This document shows, piece after piece, positions 12,788-23,699 of a stretch of DNA of 64,000 nucleotides. A program made the position numbers and the translations under genes. The stretch is from contig NC_056004.1 of NCBI RefSeq assembly GCF_018446385.1, forward strand, positions 6,042,767 to 6,106,766. Direction: 5' to 3'. Numbering within the stretch: the stretch's first letter is position 1; each line of letters starts with the position of its first letter. The notes below the pieces were generated by a model. The model was not told the DNA's origin. It made no database searches and worked only from the letters and a program-made list of their open reading frames with translations. This stretch comes from Zingiber officinale. Lineage: Eukaryota; Streptophyta; Magnoliopsida; Zingiberales; Zingiberaceae.

Positions 12788-15700
12788 TCACCCCGCCCTA
12801 TAAGGCTGGAGGTGGTTCGCGCTCCACGGCCTATCTAGCTGCCGACCGTCTTCATCCTCCAGATAATATGCGCCCGAACGGAGCTTTTCGATGATTTTGA
12901 AAGGACCTGCCCATGGAGCTTCCAGCTTACCGACGTCGCCAACCGGCTTGACCTTCTTCCAGACAAGATCGCCGACTTGGAATGATCTGGGAATGACGCG
13001 TCGGTTGTAGTTCTGTTTCATCCGCTGACGATATGCCATCAGCCGGACGGACGCCTTTGCCCTCTCCTCTTCGACCATATCTAGCTCCATATTTCTCCGC
13101 TCGGCATTGCCTTCATCATAGCACTGGATCCGAGCGGACTCGACGCCGACTTCAACCGGAATGACGGCCTCACCTCCGTATACCAAATGGAACGGGGTGA
13201 CTCCTGTCCCTTCTTTTGGCGTCGTCCGGATGGCCCACAAGACGCTTGGCACTTCATCTGGCCAACTCCCTCCCACATGGTCGAGCCGAGCGCGCAGAAT
13301 ACGAAGAATTTCCCGGTTGGCGACTTCAGCTTGGCCATTGCTCTGAGGATAGGCCACGGATGTGAAATGTTGCTCAATGCCGTAGCTATTGCACCAATCT
13401 TCTAACATCTTCCCTGTGAACTGCCGCCCGTTGTCGGACACTAGTCGGCGAGGGATGCCGAACCGACAAATGATGTGTTGCCAGATGAATTTTTTCACCA
13501 TTTGTTCAGTAATCTTTGCGAGCGGCTCGGCCTCCACCCACTTGGAGAAGTAATCTACCGCCACTAGTAAAAATTTCCTTTGCCCGGTCGCCATCGGAAA
13601 TGGACCTACAATATCCATTCCCCACTGATCGAACGGGCATGAGATGGTTGATGCCTTCATCTCCTCTGCCGGTCGGTGGGAGAAGTTGTGATACTTCTGA
13701 CATGAAAGGCAGGTAGATACTGTCCGAGCGGCGTCTGCTTGTAATGTTGGCCAAAAGTACCCGGCCAAAAGGATCTTCTTGGCCAACGAGCGTCCTCCCG
13801 GATGACCGCCGCATGATCCTTGGTGTACTTCCTGAAGGATGTACGCTGAGTCCTCTGAGCTTACACATTTCAACAAAGGGCGCGAGAAAGCTTTCTTGTA
13901 CAGCTGATCTCCAATGAGTGTAAACCGCCCGGCCCTTCTCCTGAGCAGCTGGGCTTCGTCCCGGTCGGCAGGTATTTTTCCCGATTGGAGGAACTCTATG
14001 ATGGATGTCTTCCAGTCGCTTGGAAATGAGAGGCCTTCCATCCGATCGACGTGCGCCACCAGTAGTACTCTTTCGATTGGTTGTTGAACGACGATCGGCG
14101 TTATAGAACTTGCTAGTTTGGCCAACTCATCGGCTGCCTGGTTCTCCGTTCGGGGAATCTTCTGGATAAGGACCTCTCGGAAAGTGGCTTTGAGTTTTTC
14201 AAAGGCTTCAGCGTAGAGCTTAAGCCGAACGCTATTGATTTCAAAGGTACCAGAAAGTTGTTGAGCGGCCAACTGTGAATCGGAATAGAGTGTCACCCGA
14301 CCGGCTCCCACATGCCGTGCTGCCTGTAATTCGGCTATAATGGCCTCATACTCTGCTTCATTGTTGGTGGCCTTGTAGTCCAGCCGGACGGATAGGTGCA
14401 TCTTTTCTTCTTGCGGTGAGATAAGCAATATCCCTATCCCACTTCCGAGCCGAGTGGAAGACCCATCCACATATATCCTCCACAGAGCTTCCAGTTCTGG
14501 CCTCTGCACTTCGGTCACAAAATCAGCCAAGGATTGGGCTTTAATCGCCGAGCGGGGCTGGTACTGGATGTCAAACTCGCTTAATTCTGTCGTCCACTTG
14601 ATAAGCCGTCCGGACGCTTCTGGATTCAACAGGACTCTCCCGAGTGGACTGTTCGTCCGGACAATGATTGTGTGAGCCAAGAAATACGGTCGAAGGCGCC
14701 GAGCGGCTAGAACCAAAGCAAAGGCCAACTTCTCGAGCCCGGTGTAGCGAGATTCAGCATCTTTCAAAATATGGCTCAGAAAATACACCGGCTGCTCTTC
14801 GCCGCTCGCCCTCACAAGTACTGAGCCTACCGCATGCTCAGTTGACGACAGATACATATACAGTGACTCACCCCCGATCGACTTGGCCAGCACAGGCAGG
14901 GAATTTAGATATGTCTTCAACTCCTCAAATACTCGGTCACACTCCTCATCCCACTGGAACTTAGTAGCCTTGCGCAGGATCTTGAAGAATGGAAGGCTCC
15001 GGTCGGCGGTTCTGGAGATGAACCTGGATAAGGCAATTATCCGACCGGTCAACCTTTGCACTTCTCTTGTATTTCTTGGGGGCGGCATGTCTTGCAGTGC
15101 TTTCACCTTGTTGGGATTTGCTTCGATTCCCCGCTCGGTCACTATATACCCCAAGAAACGCCCTCCTTTAGCTCCGAACAAGCACTTCTGGGGATTTAGC
15201 TTGACTCCATATTTGCGCAGTGTTCGGAAGGTTTCTTCCATATCCTTGAAAAGATCGGCCGCTCGGACGGATTTGATAAGAATGTCGTCCACGTAAACTT
15301 CCAGATTCCGCCCGATCTGCTCCTTGAATACCTTGTTCATCAAGCGTTGATAGGTGGCCCCGGCATTCTTCAATCCGAACGGCATCACATTGTAGCAGTA
15401 TGTGCCGTCGGCCGTTACGAAGCTCACTTTTTCTTGATCTTCCCGGGCGAGCGGCACTTGATGATATCCTTGGTAGGCGTCAAGCATGCAAATTAATTCG
15501 CAGCCTGCCGTAGAGTCCACCAGCTGATCTATCCGGGGCAGAGGATAAAAATCCTTGGGGCACGCTTTGTTCAAGTCTCGAAAGTCGATACAGACCCTCC
15601 ACTTGCCACCCGGCTTGGAGACCAAGACTACGTTGGCCAACCAGCTCGGGAACTGCACCTCGCGTATGTGGCCTGCCTTCAGAAGTTTTTCCACTTCCGC

Positions 15701-16843
15701 CCGGATTATGGCATTCTGCTCGGCGCTAAAATCTCTTTTTTTCTGCTTCACTGGCCGAGCGTCCGGTCGGACATGTAACTCATGCTGCGTCAGGCTCGGC
15801 AAAATTCCGGGCAACTCATGTGTCGACCAGACAAAGACATCATGATTTCGCTGAAGGCATTGGATCAGCCTCTCCTTCTGTTTTTCCTCCAGATCTGAGG
15901 CGATGAAAGTGGTGGCCTCCGATCGGGTCGGATGGATCTGAACTTCCTCCTTTTCATCATAAATTAAAGCAGGAGGTTTCTCGGTTATGGCGTGTACCTC
16001 GATTCGGGGGGCCTTCCGAGCGGAAGAAGCTTCTGCTCGGATCATCTCTATATAACATCGCCGAGCTGCTAGCTGATCTCCACGCACTTCTCCTACTTTG
16101 TCTTCCACGGGGAACTTTATCTTTTGGTGGAAGGTTGAAACAACCGCTCGGAATTCGCCGAGCGCCGGTCGTCCCAAAATGACATTGTAGGATGATGGGG
16201 AGTCTACCACCACGAAATTTATTGTTCTGGTCCTCCGGAGCGGCTCTTCTCCCAGCGAGGCAGCTAGCCGGATCTGTCCGACCGGCTGAACTTCGTTGCC
16301 CGTAAACCCGTAGAGCGGGGTCGTCATGGGCAGCAGCTCGGCTCGATCGATTTGTAGTTGATCGAATGCCTTCTTGAAGATGATGTTGACTGAGCTCCCT
16401 GTGTCAACAAATATGCGGTGAATGGTATAATTTGCTATTACCGCTTTAATGAGTAGTGCGTCGTCGTGGGGCACTTCTACCCCTTCTAAGTCTCCGGGCC
16501 CAAAAGTAATTTCCGGTCCACTCGCCCGCTCTTGGCTACAGCCGACCGCATGGATCTGCAGCTGCCGGACGGCCGCCTTTCTCGCTCGGTTGGAGTCTCC
16601 TCCGGTCGGCCCGCCAGCAATGACGCTGATCTCGCCCCGGGCAGTATTGCTCCGGTTTTCCTCCTCCCGAGTGGACGGTCGGGACCGCTCCCTCGACGCC
16701 CGGCGATTCTCCTGTCTTCGGGATCGGTGCCGATCGGGCGTTTGGTGATGTTGCCTCTCGGTGCGGGTCCGGTCAGCTCCATGGGTCCTTTGTCTTCTAT
16801 CGACGGGAGGAGACCGTCGTTCGACTTTCCTGGAACGGGTTAG
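12788..16843 (-). CDS. Pol polyprotein of G2 (protease, RT, RNase H, archaeal-type RNase H, integrase)
   Basis: One frame is open from just after a TGA at 16844-16846 to the stop at 12788; a GTG at 16474 is only a convenient start. Upstream of it the frame carries the Tat-typical EISVIAGGPTGGDSN. From 16474, approximate residue positions are: protease VDTGSS near 25, RT YVDD near 395, RT-linked RNase H near 520-640, a second RNase H (YVDGSS, TNNEAEYEA) near 668-790, the integrase zinc region (GGHPGG ... CLSCQKYH) near 893-930, and catalytic D, D, E in WGMDIVG, SDNGRQF and the segment QAEVANRE near 951, 1012 and 1048. It ends at a conserved C-terminal PWSANHLQPYRAG. The protein would copy the element RNA and insert the DNA. 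The frame is intact here but cut off from gag by a stop and a frameshift. Confidence 0.9.
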   Translation of the reverse strand, partial: LTRSRKVERRSPPVDRRQRTHGADRTRTERQHHQTPDRHRSRRQENRRASRERSRPSTREEENRSNTARGEISVIAGGPTGGDSNRARKAAVRQLQIHAVGCSQERASGPEITFGPGDLEGVEVPHDDALLIKAVIANYTIHRIFVDTGSSVNIIFKKAFDQLQIDRAELLPMTTPLYGFTGNEVQPVGQIRLAASLGEEPLRRTRTINFVVVDSPSSYNVILGRPALGEFRAVVSTFHQKIKFPVEDKVGEVRGDQLAARRCYIEMIRAEASSARKAPRIEVHAITEKPPALIYDEKEEVQIHPTRSEATTFIASDLEEKQKERLIQCLQRNHDVFVWSTHELPGILPSLTQHELHVRPDARPVKQKKRDFSAEQNAIIRAEVEKLLKAGHIREVQFPSWLANVVLVSKPGGKWRVCIDFRDLNKACPKDFYPLPRIDQLVDSTAGCELICMLDAYQGYHQVPLAREDQEKVSFVTADGTYCYNVMPFGLKNAGATYQRLMNKVFKEQIGRNLEVYVDDILIKSVRAADLFKDMEETFRTLRKYGVKLNPQKCLFGAKGGRFLGYIVTERGIEANPNKVKALQDMPPPRNTREVQRLTGRIIALSRFISRTADRSLPFFKILRKATKFQWDEECDRVFEELKTYLNSLPVLAKSIGGESLYMYLSSTEHAVGSVLVRASGEEQPVYFLSHILKDAESRYTGLEKLAFALVLAARRLRPYFLAHTIIVRTNSPLGRVLLNPEASGRLIKWTTELSEFDIQYQPRSAIKAQSLADFVTEVQRPELEALWRIYVDGSSTRLGSGIGILLISPQEEKMHLSVRLDYKATNNEAEYEAIIAELQAARHVGAGRVTLYSDSQLAAQQLSGTFEINSVRLKLYAEAFEKLKATFREVLIQKIPRTENQAADELAKLASSITPIVVQQPIERVLLVAHVDRMEGLSFPSDWKTSIIEFLQSGKIPADRDEAQLLRRRAGRFTLIGDQLYKKAFSRPLLKCVSSEDSAYILQEVHQGSCGGHPGGRSLAKKILLAGYFWPTLQADAARTVSTCLSCQKYHNFSHRPAEEMKASTISCPFDQWGMDIVGPFPMATGQRKFLLVAVDYFSKWVEAEPLAKITEQMVKKFIWQHIICRFGIPRRLVSDNGRQFTGKMLEDWCNSYGIEQHFTSVAYPQSNGQAEVANREILRILRARLDHVGGSWPDEVPSVLWAIRTTPKEGTGVTPFHLVYGGEAVIPVEVGVESARIQCYDEGNAERRNMELDMVEEERAKASVRLMAYRQRMKQNYNRRVIPRSFQVGDLVWKKVKPVGDVGKLEAPWAGPFKIIEKLRSGAYYLEDEDGRQLDRPWSANHLQPYRAG

Positions 16844-17934
16844 TCACGAAGGGAGACTTCGACAATCCCTCGTGTTGTGCGTATCCGACTGGTGGAAGGA
16901 GCAACATAGGGGTCCACCTCTTCTTTGGCTTGGGCGAGCGGCAGCCACTTCTTGTACGTGCGATCGGTATGGGAGGATCGAATTGCTTCAGCCCTCGGTC
17001 CTCTGGGTGGTTGCTGAGCGGCGTGCGGCTTCCACTCGGCATGAACAGGTGCACGTTCGGTTGGAGCTTCCTTTTTCCGAGCTGCTTGAGCTTCTTCCAC
17101 GTTTATGTATTCGTTGGCCCGGTGCAGCATGTGATCATAGTCTCGGGGCGGCTTTCGGATGAGTGACCGGAAGAAGTCCCCATCCACAAGGCCTTGCGTG
17201 AAGGCGTTCATCATCGTCTCCGATGTGGCCGTTGGGATATCCATTGCCACTTGGTTGAATCGCTGGATGTAAGCTCGGAGCGACTCTTTTGGTCCTTGCT
17301 TGATGGCGAACAAGCTAACACTTGTTTTCTGATACCGCCGACTGCTAGCAAAGTGGTGGAGGAAGGCCGTTCGGAAATCCTTGAAGCTTGTGATAGATCC
17401 GTCCGGCAACCTCCGGAACCACCGTTGAGCCGATCCCGATAGAGTGGTAAGGAAGACGCGACACTTCACTCCGTCGGTGTATTGATGGAGTGTGGCTGTG
17501 TTGTCAAACTTACCCAAATGATCATCCGGGTCCGTTGTTCCATTATACTCGCCGATCGTAGGGGGCACGTAGTGCTTGGGCAGAGGATCTCGCAGAATGA
17601 CCTCCGAAAATTGGCGGTTGGTCCGCTCGGGAGATGAGTCCGTCCGGGGGGCTTTCCCTTTTCTGTCATCCCGCCTTGGCATTTCGTCTGAAGAGGAGCC
17701 TCTATCTCTTCGAGCTGGTGCTGCTTCAGGGGTGCGAAATAAGGCTCGATGGAATGCGACGGTGGCTTGAGGTGCTTCCGCTCGGCCACCGGACGCAGAT
17801 GTCGCTTGTTGTTCCGGCCGCTCGGCTGTTGCTTTTTGTCTTTGCTCCACTAGTTTGGCAGCCCTCATCTCGACCAGAGCTTCGAGTTCTTCGGTTGAAA
17901 GCGTCACCGCGTGTTGTCGTCCAGCCTCATCCAT
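16840..17934 (-). CDS. Gag protein of G2, frameshifted near its zinc knuckle
   Basis: A 364-codon frame starts at ATG 17934, about 45 bp inside the LTR. It contains a retrotransposon Gag core at about residues 125-270 (KFDNTATLHQYTDG, WFRRLPDGSITSFKDFRTAF, GPKESLRAYIQRFNQVA), the part that forms the particle shell. The C-terminal end is abnormal. Around 16901-16905 the frame slips, so a Cys/His knuckle-like stretch (C..H ... H....C) appears in the pol frame rather than in gag, and a TGA at 16844-16846 then separates it from pol. These breaks suggest this copy cannot make a normal gag-pol by itself. The break position is my estimate by eye. Confidence 0.85.
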   Translation of the reverse strand: MDEAGRQHAVTLSTEELEALVEMRAAKLVEQRQKATAERPEQQATSASGGRAEAPQATVAFHRALFRTPEAAPARRDRGSSSDEMPRRDDRKGKAPRTDSSPERTNRQFSEVILRDPLPKHYVPPTIGEYNGTTDPDDHLGKFDNTATLHQYTDGVKCRVFLTTLSGSAQRWFRRLPDGSITSFKDFRTAFLHHFASSRRYQKTSVSLFAIKQGPKESLRAYIQRFNQVAMDIPTATSETMMNAFTQGLVDGDFFRSLIRKPPRDYDHMLHRANEYINVEEAQAARKKEAPTERAPVHAEWKPHAAQQPPRGPRAEAIRSSHTDRTYKKWLPLAQAKEEVDPYVAPSTSRIRTTRGIVEVSLRD

Positions 17935-17957
17935 TGCTTCCGATCGGATGCAGGAGC

Positions 17958-17978
17958 GTTCCCACAGACGGCGCCAAT
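17958..17978 (-). other. G2 primer binding site
   Basis: The minus strand reads TGGCGCCGTCTGTGGGAACG just inside the LTR boundary at 17980. This is the TGGCGCC-type primer site typical of Tat-group gypsy elements. Confidence 0.8.
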
Positions 17979-17979
17979 T

Positions 17980-18672
17980 TGATCCTGTCCGAATCAGGAG
18001 TCAAGGGACGCTGGGCACGTGGCGCTTCCTGCGGACGAATCTGCAACAAAACCGAGCCGGGAGGGGTGTCCCGGCGACGGTCCTCCGACGCTCAAGTCAG
18101 GCGAGGAATAACAAAAAGGTGGCTCCCGAATCAAGATTTCGCTTACCTCTGGTGGAGAAATGGAGGCCTTATATAGACCTCTGGAGGAAACCTGGGTGCT
18201 CCAGTCAAAGCAACCACATGCCTTTGACCATGCTCAAGTATGGGTCTGTCAGAAGGGCCTTGCCTGAATCATGGATCTGTCAGGAAGACGTCCATGAGAA
18301 CATACTGTTACTGCGCCAACCTTCCCCTGATGTGACAGCAAGATCTTCCATCGTGCGATTTTGTGCAAGGCATAATCATCGGACGTGCTCCTGCTGATAT
18401 CCCATAACCCGAGCCGAGCGCATAGGCCGTTCGGCCACCTTTGTACCCTCGCCCCTATCCTAGCCGAACGGATCACTCGATCGGCCCTTCGGTCCCAGCC
18501 GAGCGGACTTCCGCTCGGCCCTTCGATCTTCTTGCCTTGGCGTCGGAAACCCAAGCCCACGGATGGGTTATCTCTAGCTCCGCTCGGACCATTACCCTCT
18601 TGGCCAGCCTTCCATCCATCCTTAGGTTGGGACCCTTCAGAAGGTGGGCCCCCCATTCTTACCGCCGGATCA
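17980..18672 (-). repeat. G2 LTR (5' copy) with TATA box
   Basis: Matches 7499-8208. On the minus strand CTATATAAGG lies at about 18169-18178, the likely element promoter, upstream of the primer site. It is followed on the + strand by the CTAAC duplication (18673-18677). Confidence 0.9.
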
Positions 18673-18677
18673 CTAAC

Positions 18678-20391
18678 CAAGCTCCAAGAGATGCTAGCTT
18701 TCTCTCCTTCTTCTTCTTCTTCTCCGAGTAGTATCCGGCCACCACAAGAACTCCAAGGGAGAGGGAGAGGTTCGGCCACCACAAGAGGAAGAGAAGGAGA
18801 TGATGGCCGGCCACACCAAGGAACAAAAGAGGGAGAGGAATAATAGATGTTGTATCTTGTGAAGGCACTCTCACCCCTTCTTTTATATTCCTTGGCCTAG
18901 GCAAATTAGGAAATTTAATTACAATAAAATTTCCTTAATTTCCTTGACATGATTTAATTGAGAAAAATTAAATAAAATTTCCCAATTTAATCTCTAATGG
19001 CCGGCCACTTCTAGAGGAAATAAATTAGACAAGTTTTAATCAACAAATTAAAACTTCCTAATTTATTTCCGGAAATTTTAAAAATAAAATTTCTCTTTAA
19101 AAATCTCTTCATGGTTGATAAAGGAAATTTCTATAATTTTAATTTTATCAACATGTGGATAATTTTTAAAGAGAAAATAAAATAACTCATCAATCTACAA
19201 ATAAGGAAAGAGATCTAATCTCTTTCTTTAATCTTTTGTAGATCTTTTACAAGAGAGATATTTTAATTTTAATTCTCTTTAAAAAATTATTTCTTCCACA
19301 TAATAAAAACTAAAATTAAAATCCCTTTTTAATTTAATTTGGCTGGCCCCACTAGCTTGGGTTCAAGCTAGGGCCGGCCACCCAATAATATACCTAGGCC
19401 GGCCCTAGCTTGGTTCCCAAGCTAGCTTGGCCGACCCCTTATTAGTGGGTATAGAAGGTGGGTATAGGTGGGTATAAAACTTCTACAAATAAGAGGCTAC
19501 GATAGGGACGAGAGGAGGAATTGGTTTTGGTCTCCCGATAAAATTACATCCCGTGTTCGCCCCGAACACAACTTAATTTTATCAATGATAATTCATTCCA
19601 CTAGAGAATTATCATTGAACTACCACCAATCCCAAATTACATTTTGGGCTCCTTCTTATTATGAGTGTGTTAGTCTCCTGTGTTTAAGATATCAAATGTC
19701 CACTAATTAAGTGAGTTACTGACAACTCATTTAATTAATATCTAAATCCAAGAGTAGTACCACTCAACCTTATTATCATGTCGGACTAAGTCCACCTGCA
19801 GGGTTTAACATGACAATCTTTATGAGCTCCTCTTGAGGACATTATCAACCTAGTATCTCTAGGACACAGTTTCCTTCTATAATCAACAACACACACTATA
19901 AGTGATATCATTTCCCAACTTATCGAGTTTATTGATTCAACGAACTAAATCTCACCCATTGATAAATTAAAGAAATAAATATCAAATATATGTGCTTGTT
20001 ATTACATTAGGATTAAGAGCACACACTTCCATAATAACCGAGGTCTTTATTTCTTTATAAAGTCAGTATAAAAGAAACGACCTCAAATGGTCCTACTCAA
20101 TACACTCTGAGTGTACTAGTGTAATTATATAGTCAAGATAAACTAATACCTAATTACACTACGACCTTCCAATGGTTTGTTCCTTTCCATCATGGTCGTG
20201 AGCTACTGTTTATAATTTATAAGCTACTGATAACATGATCTTCTGTGTGTGACACCACACACCATGTCATCTACAATATAAATTAATTGAACAACTACAT
20301 TTATCATAAATGTAGATATTCGACCAATGTGATTCTTTTTTCTAGATAAATGTTTATACCAAAAGCTAGGCTTTGAGTATACACTCCAACA
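18678..20391 (-). repeat. C1 LTR, 5' copy, right piece
   Basis: Continues the LTR sequence interrupted at 7498; it matches 555-2260 closely. It ends CCAACA at 20391, where G1 integrase coding sequence resumes without a gap. No gene lies within it. Confidence 0.85.
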
Positions 20392-21628
20392 TCCGGACGA
20401 CTGGAGGACTCCCATCACAGAGTTTTTGCGTTCGGGTGTCACACCGGCCGATCGGGAAGAAGCCCATCTGCTCAGGAGGAGGGCCGGTCGGTTCACACTC
20501 ATCGGCAATCAGCTCTACAAGAAGGCTTTCTCTCGCCCGCTGTTGAAGTGTGTGAGCTCGAAAGACTCGGCTTACATCCTCCAAGAGGTACATCAAGGAT
20601 CGTGCGGAGGACATCCGGGCGGATGGTCACTAGCTAAGAAGATCCTGCTAGCTGGATATTTTTGGCCGACCTTACAAATAGACGCCGCTCGGACAGTATC
20701 TACATGCCTTTCATGCCAGAAGTATCACAACTTCTCCCACCGACCGGCAGAGGAGATGAAAGTATCAACTGTTTCATGTCCGTTCGATCAATGGGGAATG
20801 GATATTGTGGGTCCATTTCCGATGGCGACCGGGCAGAGGAAATTTTTGCTGGTGGCGGTCGATTATTTTTCCAAGTGGGTGGAGGCCGAACCACTAGCCA
20901 GGATCACCGAGCAGATTGTCAAAAAATTCATCTGGCAACACATCATCTGTAGGTTCGGTATCCCTCGCCGATTGGTTTCCGACAATGGGCGGCAATTCAC
21001 CGGGAAGGTGCTAGAAGATTGGTGCAAAAGCTACGGCATCGAGCAACACTTCACGTCCGTGGCTTACCCCGAAAGCAACGGTCAAGCCGAAGTAGCCAAT
21101 CGGGAAATTCTCCGTATTTTGCGCGCTCGGCTCGATCACGTGGGAGGAAGTTGGCCGGATGAAGTGCCGGGCGTTCTATGGGCCATACGAACGACTCCTA
21201 AGGAAGGAACGGGCGTCACACCTTTTCATCTGGTGTACAGCGGCGAAGCAGTCATTCCGGTTGAAGTCGGCGTCGAGTCCGTTCGGGTCCAATGTTACGA
21301 TGAAGGCAACGCCGAGCGAAGAAACATGGAGCTGGATTTGGTTGACGAGGAGCGAGCCAAGGCATCCGTTCGGCTGATGGCATACCGTCAACGGATGAAG
21401 CAAAACTACAACCGGCGCGTCATTCCCAGATCATTCCAGGTCGGCGACCTGGTCTGGAAGAAAGTCAAGCCGGTCGGCGACATCGGCAAGCTTGAAGCTT
21501 CGTGGGCAGGTCCCTTCAAAATCATCGAGAAGCTCCGCTCGGGCGCGTATTATTTGGAGGATGAGGACGGTCGGCAGTTAGATAGACCGTGGAGCGCGAA
21601 CCACCTACAGCCTTATCGGGCGGGGTGA
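20392..21628 (+). CDS. Pol 3' portion of G1 (integrase), cut by C1
   Basis: The frame is open from the C1 boundary (codons in phase from 20393) to the stop at 21628, about 411 codons. It aligns residue for residue with the last third of the G2 polyprotein: zinc region GGHPGGWSLAKKIL ... CLSCQKYH, then WGMDIVG, SDNGRQF and QAEVANRE, ending PWSANHLQPYRAG. It is the integrase half only; protease, RT and RNase H lie on the far side of C1. As it stands it has no start and no promoter. Confidence 0.88.
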
Positions 21629-22160
21629 AAGGTGTATCAATGTAAATCATCCTGTGTACTTTTTTTTTTGACTGAATACTTGAAATGCAGAAATGAAGAA
21701 TCAAGAGAACAAATATAAGGCATCATCAACAAGAATCGAAGGCCCCGTACCATTCGGACGGAGGTAAATTATCCGAGCCGAAATGCTCGACGAAGCAGAC
21801 CCTGAGCCGTTCAGCCAGGAGTACTTTCTCCAAGCTAGGAGAAAGGTGCGCTAAATATAAATTTATATACTTTTTGGTCGCCTATATACTTGTGATGCAG
21901 GGAGCAAAAAGATGAAAACACATTGAGCATTCTCCGCTGAACGGCGTACCGTTCGGCAGGGGCATATGGAGTATTCGAGCCAAGCGTTCGAATAGCGAAG
22001 GCCCCCGACCCGATCGGCCAGGAGGAGTATGCATTTAGATTCGTAAGCAAATGACCCGTGCCGTTCGGATGGGCATAAAAACTGTTCAAGCACGGGATAA
22101 GGTATGAAGGCCAAGGTCGCTCGACCTGGTAAGGAGTTAGCCTTGAAGGCCGTCTAGCCC
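21629..22160 (+). other. Spacer after G1 pol
   Basis: Non-coding element sequence. It contains several short units of the form CCCGACCCGATCGG / CCGTGCCGTTCGG-GGGCAT, matching the spacer beside G2 pol in reverse orientation. No gene is visible. Confidence 0.5.
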
Positions 22161-23325
22161 AGACATTAAACCGTAGAGCCGCGCCGATCGGCTATAAATA
22201 TCCGCGCCGTCGAGCTCCGACGTTAAAGATCGAGAGACGAGCCGGCGTCTATAAACGTCCGAGCGGAAGGTCGACGAGCCCCGTCGTTAAAGATCGAGAG
22301 CCGCGCCGATCGGCTATAAATATCCGCGCCGTCGAGCTCCGACGTTAAAGATCGAGAGACGAGCCGGCGTCTATAAACGTCCGAGCGGAAGGTCGACGAG
22401 CCCCGTTTTTAAAGATCGAGAGCCGCGCCGACCGGCTATAAATACCCGCGCCGTCGAGCTCCGACGTTAAAGATCGAGAGACGAGCCGGCGTCTATAAAC
22501 GTCCGAGCGGAAGATCGACGAGCCCCGTCGTTAAAGATCGAGAGCCGCGCCGATCGGCTATAAATATCCGCGCCGTCGAGCTCCGACGTTAAAGATCGAG
22601 AGACGAGCCGGCGTCTATAAACGTCCGAGCGGAAGATCAACGAGCCCCGTCGTTAAAGATCGAGAGCCGCACCGATCGGCTATAAATATCCGCACCGTCG
22701 AGCTCCGACGTTAAAGAACGAGAGACGAGCCGGCGTCTATAAACGTCCGAGCGGAAGATCGACGAGCCCCGTCGTTAAAGATCGAGAGCCGCGCCGATTG
22801 GCTATAAATATCCGCGCCGTCAAGCTCCGACGTTAAAGATCGAGGCGAGGCGGCGTCTATAAGCGTCCGGCGGAAGGTCAACGAGCCCGTCGTTAAAGAT
22901 CGAGAGCCCCGATAGGCTATAAATATCCGCGCCGTCGAGCTCCGACGTTAAAGATCGAGAGACGAGCCGGCGTCTATAAACGTCCGAGCGGAAGGTCGAC
23001 GAGCCCCGTCGTTAAAGATCGAGAGCCGCGCCGACCGGCTATAAATATCCGCGCCGTCGAGCTCCGACGTTAAAGATCGAGAGACGAGCCGGCGTCTATA
23101 AACGTCCGAGCGGAAGGTCGACGAGCCCCGTCGTTAAAGATCGAGAGCCGCGCCGACCGGCTATAAATATCCGCGCCGTCGAGCTCCGACGTTAAAGATC
23201 GAGAGACGAGCCGGCGTCTATAAACGTCCGAGCGGAAGGCCGACGAGCCCCGTCGTTAAAGATCGGGAGCCGCGCCGATCGGCTATAAATACCCGCGCCG
23301 ACGAGCTCCGTCGTTAAAGATCGAG
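22160..23325 (+). repeat. 122-bp tandem repeat array of G1
   Basis: GCGCCG(A/G)(T/C)CGGCTATAAATA recurs at 22181, 22303 and 22425 and onward, exactly 122 bp apart, for about 9-10 units. Each unit is a 58 + 64 bp dimer; both halves begin GTTAAAGATCGAGAG. The first half carries CTATAAATA and the second CTATAAACG. Units are more uniform than in G2. It lies between pol and the 3' end of the antisense gene. Confidence 0.9.
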
Positions 23326-23699
23326 TGCCGAACCCGCGACTGTGAACTTCTTGGACGGAACTAAGGACGCCAAATAACGAGCGTTCGCAAGTACTAAATT
23401 GATTAAGGCCGATCGGCCGTCAGTTTGTCAATACTTCGCATTCGCTGAACGCAAACAGTATAGCCAAGCGCTAAACGATTTTGAGGAAAACGAGCCAATC
23501 GATTAACCTGATCGGTCGTCTAGTAAGAAACACGTGGAGCCTAATTGATTCTACGAATGAGCATCAAACAGAATAAAAAGGGGCAATGAAGGGCAAACAA
23601 AAATACAAGTAAAGGAACACAATTATGCCGAACGGCACGTACAAAAGTTTTACATTCGCAAAGCGGATGAAATACAGAAAGTACTTAGAAGAACTCGCC
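23326..23699 (+). other. Spacer between the G1 array and antisense gene
   Basis: No gene can be supported. It lies just past the stop codon of the minus-strand antisense gene and would hold its 3' UTR and polyadenylation region. Confidence 0.4.

Larger units (their letters stand above)
7499..18672 (-). mobile_element. G2: Ty3/gypsy Tat-type retrotransposon with antisense gene
   Basis: LTRs of 710 bp (7499-8208) and 693 bp (17980-18672) begin TGATCC and end GGATCA, flanked by the 5-bp duplication CTAAC (7494-7498 and 18673-18677). The interior, on the minus strand, has a TGGCGCC primer site, gag, protease, RT, two RNase H domains, integrase, a 122-bp repeat array and an opposite-strand gene. 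The dual RNase H and extra ORF after integrase are established traits of the Tat/Retand/Grande group. The LTRs differ at only a few bases plus one 17-bp indel, so the insertion is recent; it interrupts a C1 LTR. Confidence 0.92.
1..20391 (-). mobile_element. C1: long-LTR Copia retrotransposon, interrupted by G2, left end outside window
   Basis: Two copies of the same about 2.4-kb LTR flank a decayed Copia interior read on the minus strand. The right LTR begins TGTTGG at 6803 and ends CCAACA at 20391; it is split by G2. The left LTR ends at 2260, and about 142 bp of it lies outside the window, judged from the match of position 1 to 6945. The primer site beside 6803 and the purine tract beside 2260 fix the orientation. 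The sequence right of 20391 is gypsy integrase (G1), so C1 inserted into G1; the expected flank repeat TCCGG (20392-20396) would lie outside the left edge. The purine tract and LTR start resemble Tork/Angela-type Copia; the lineage is inferred. Confidence 0.85.

Noticed and set aside
22160-23325. Possible CRISPR array
   Set aside because: The repeats are contiguous 122-bp dimers with no unique spacers, inside a plant retrotransposon.
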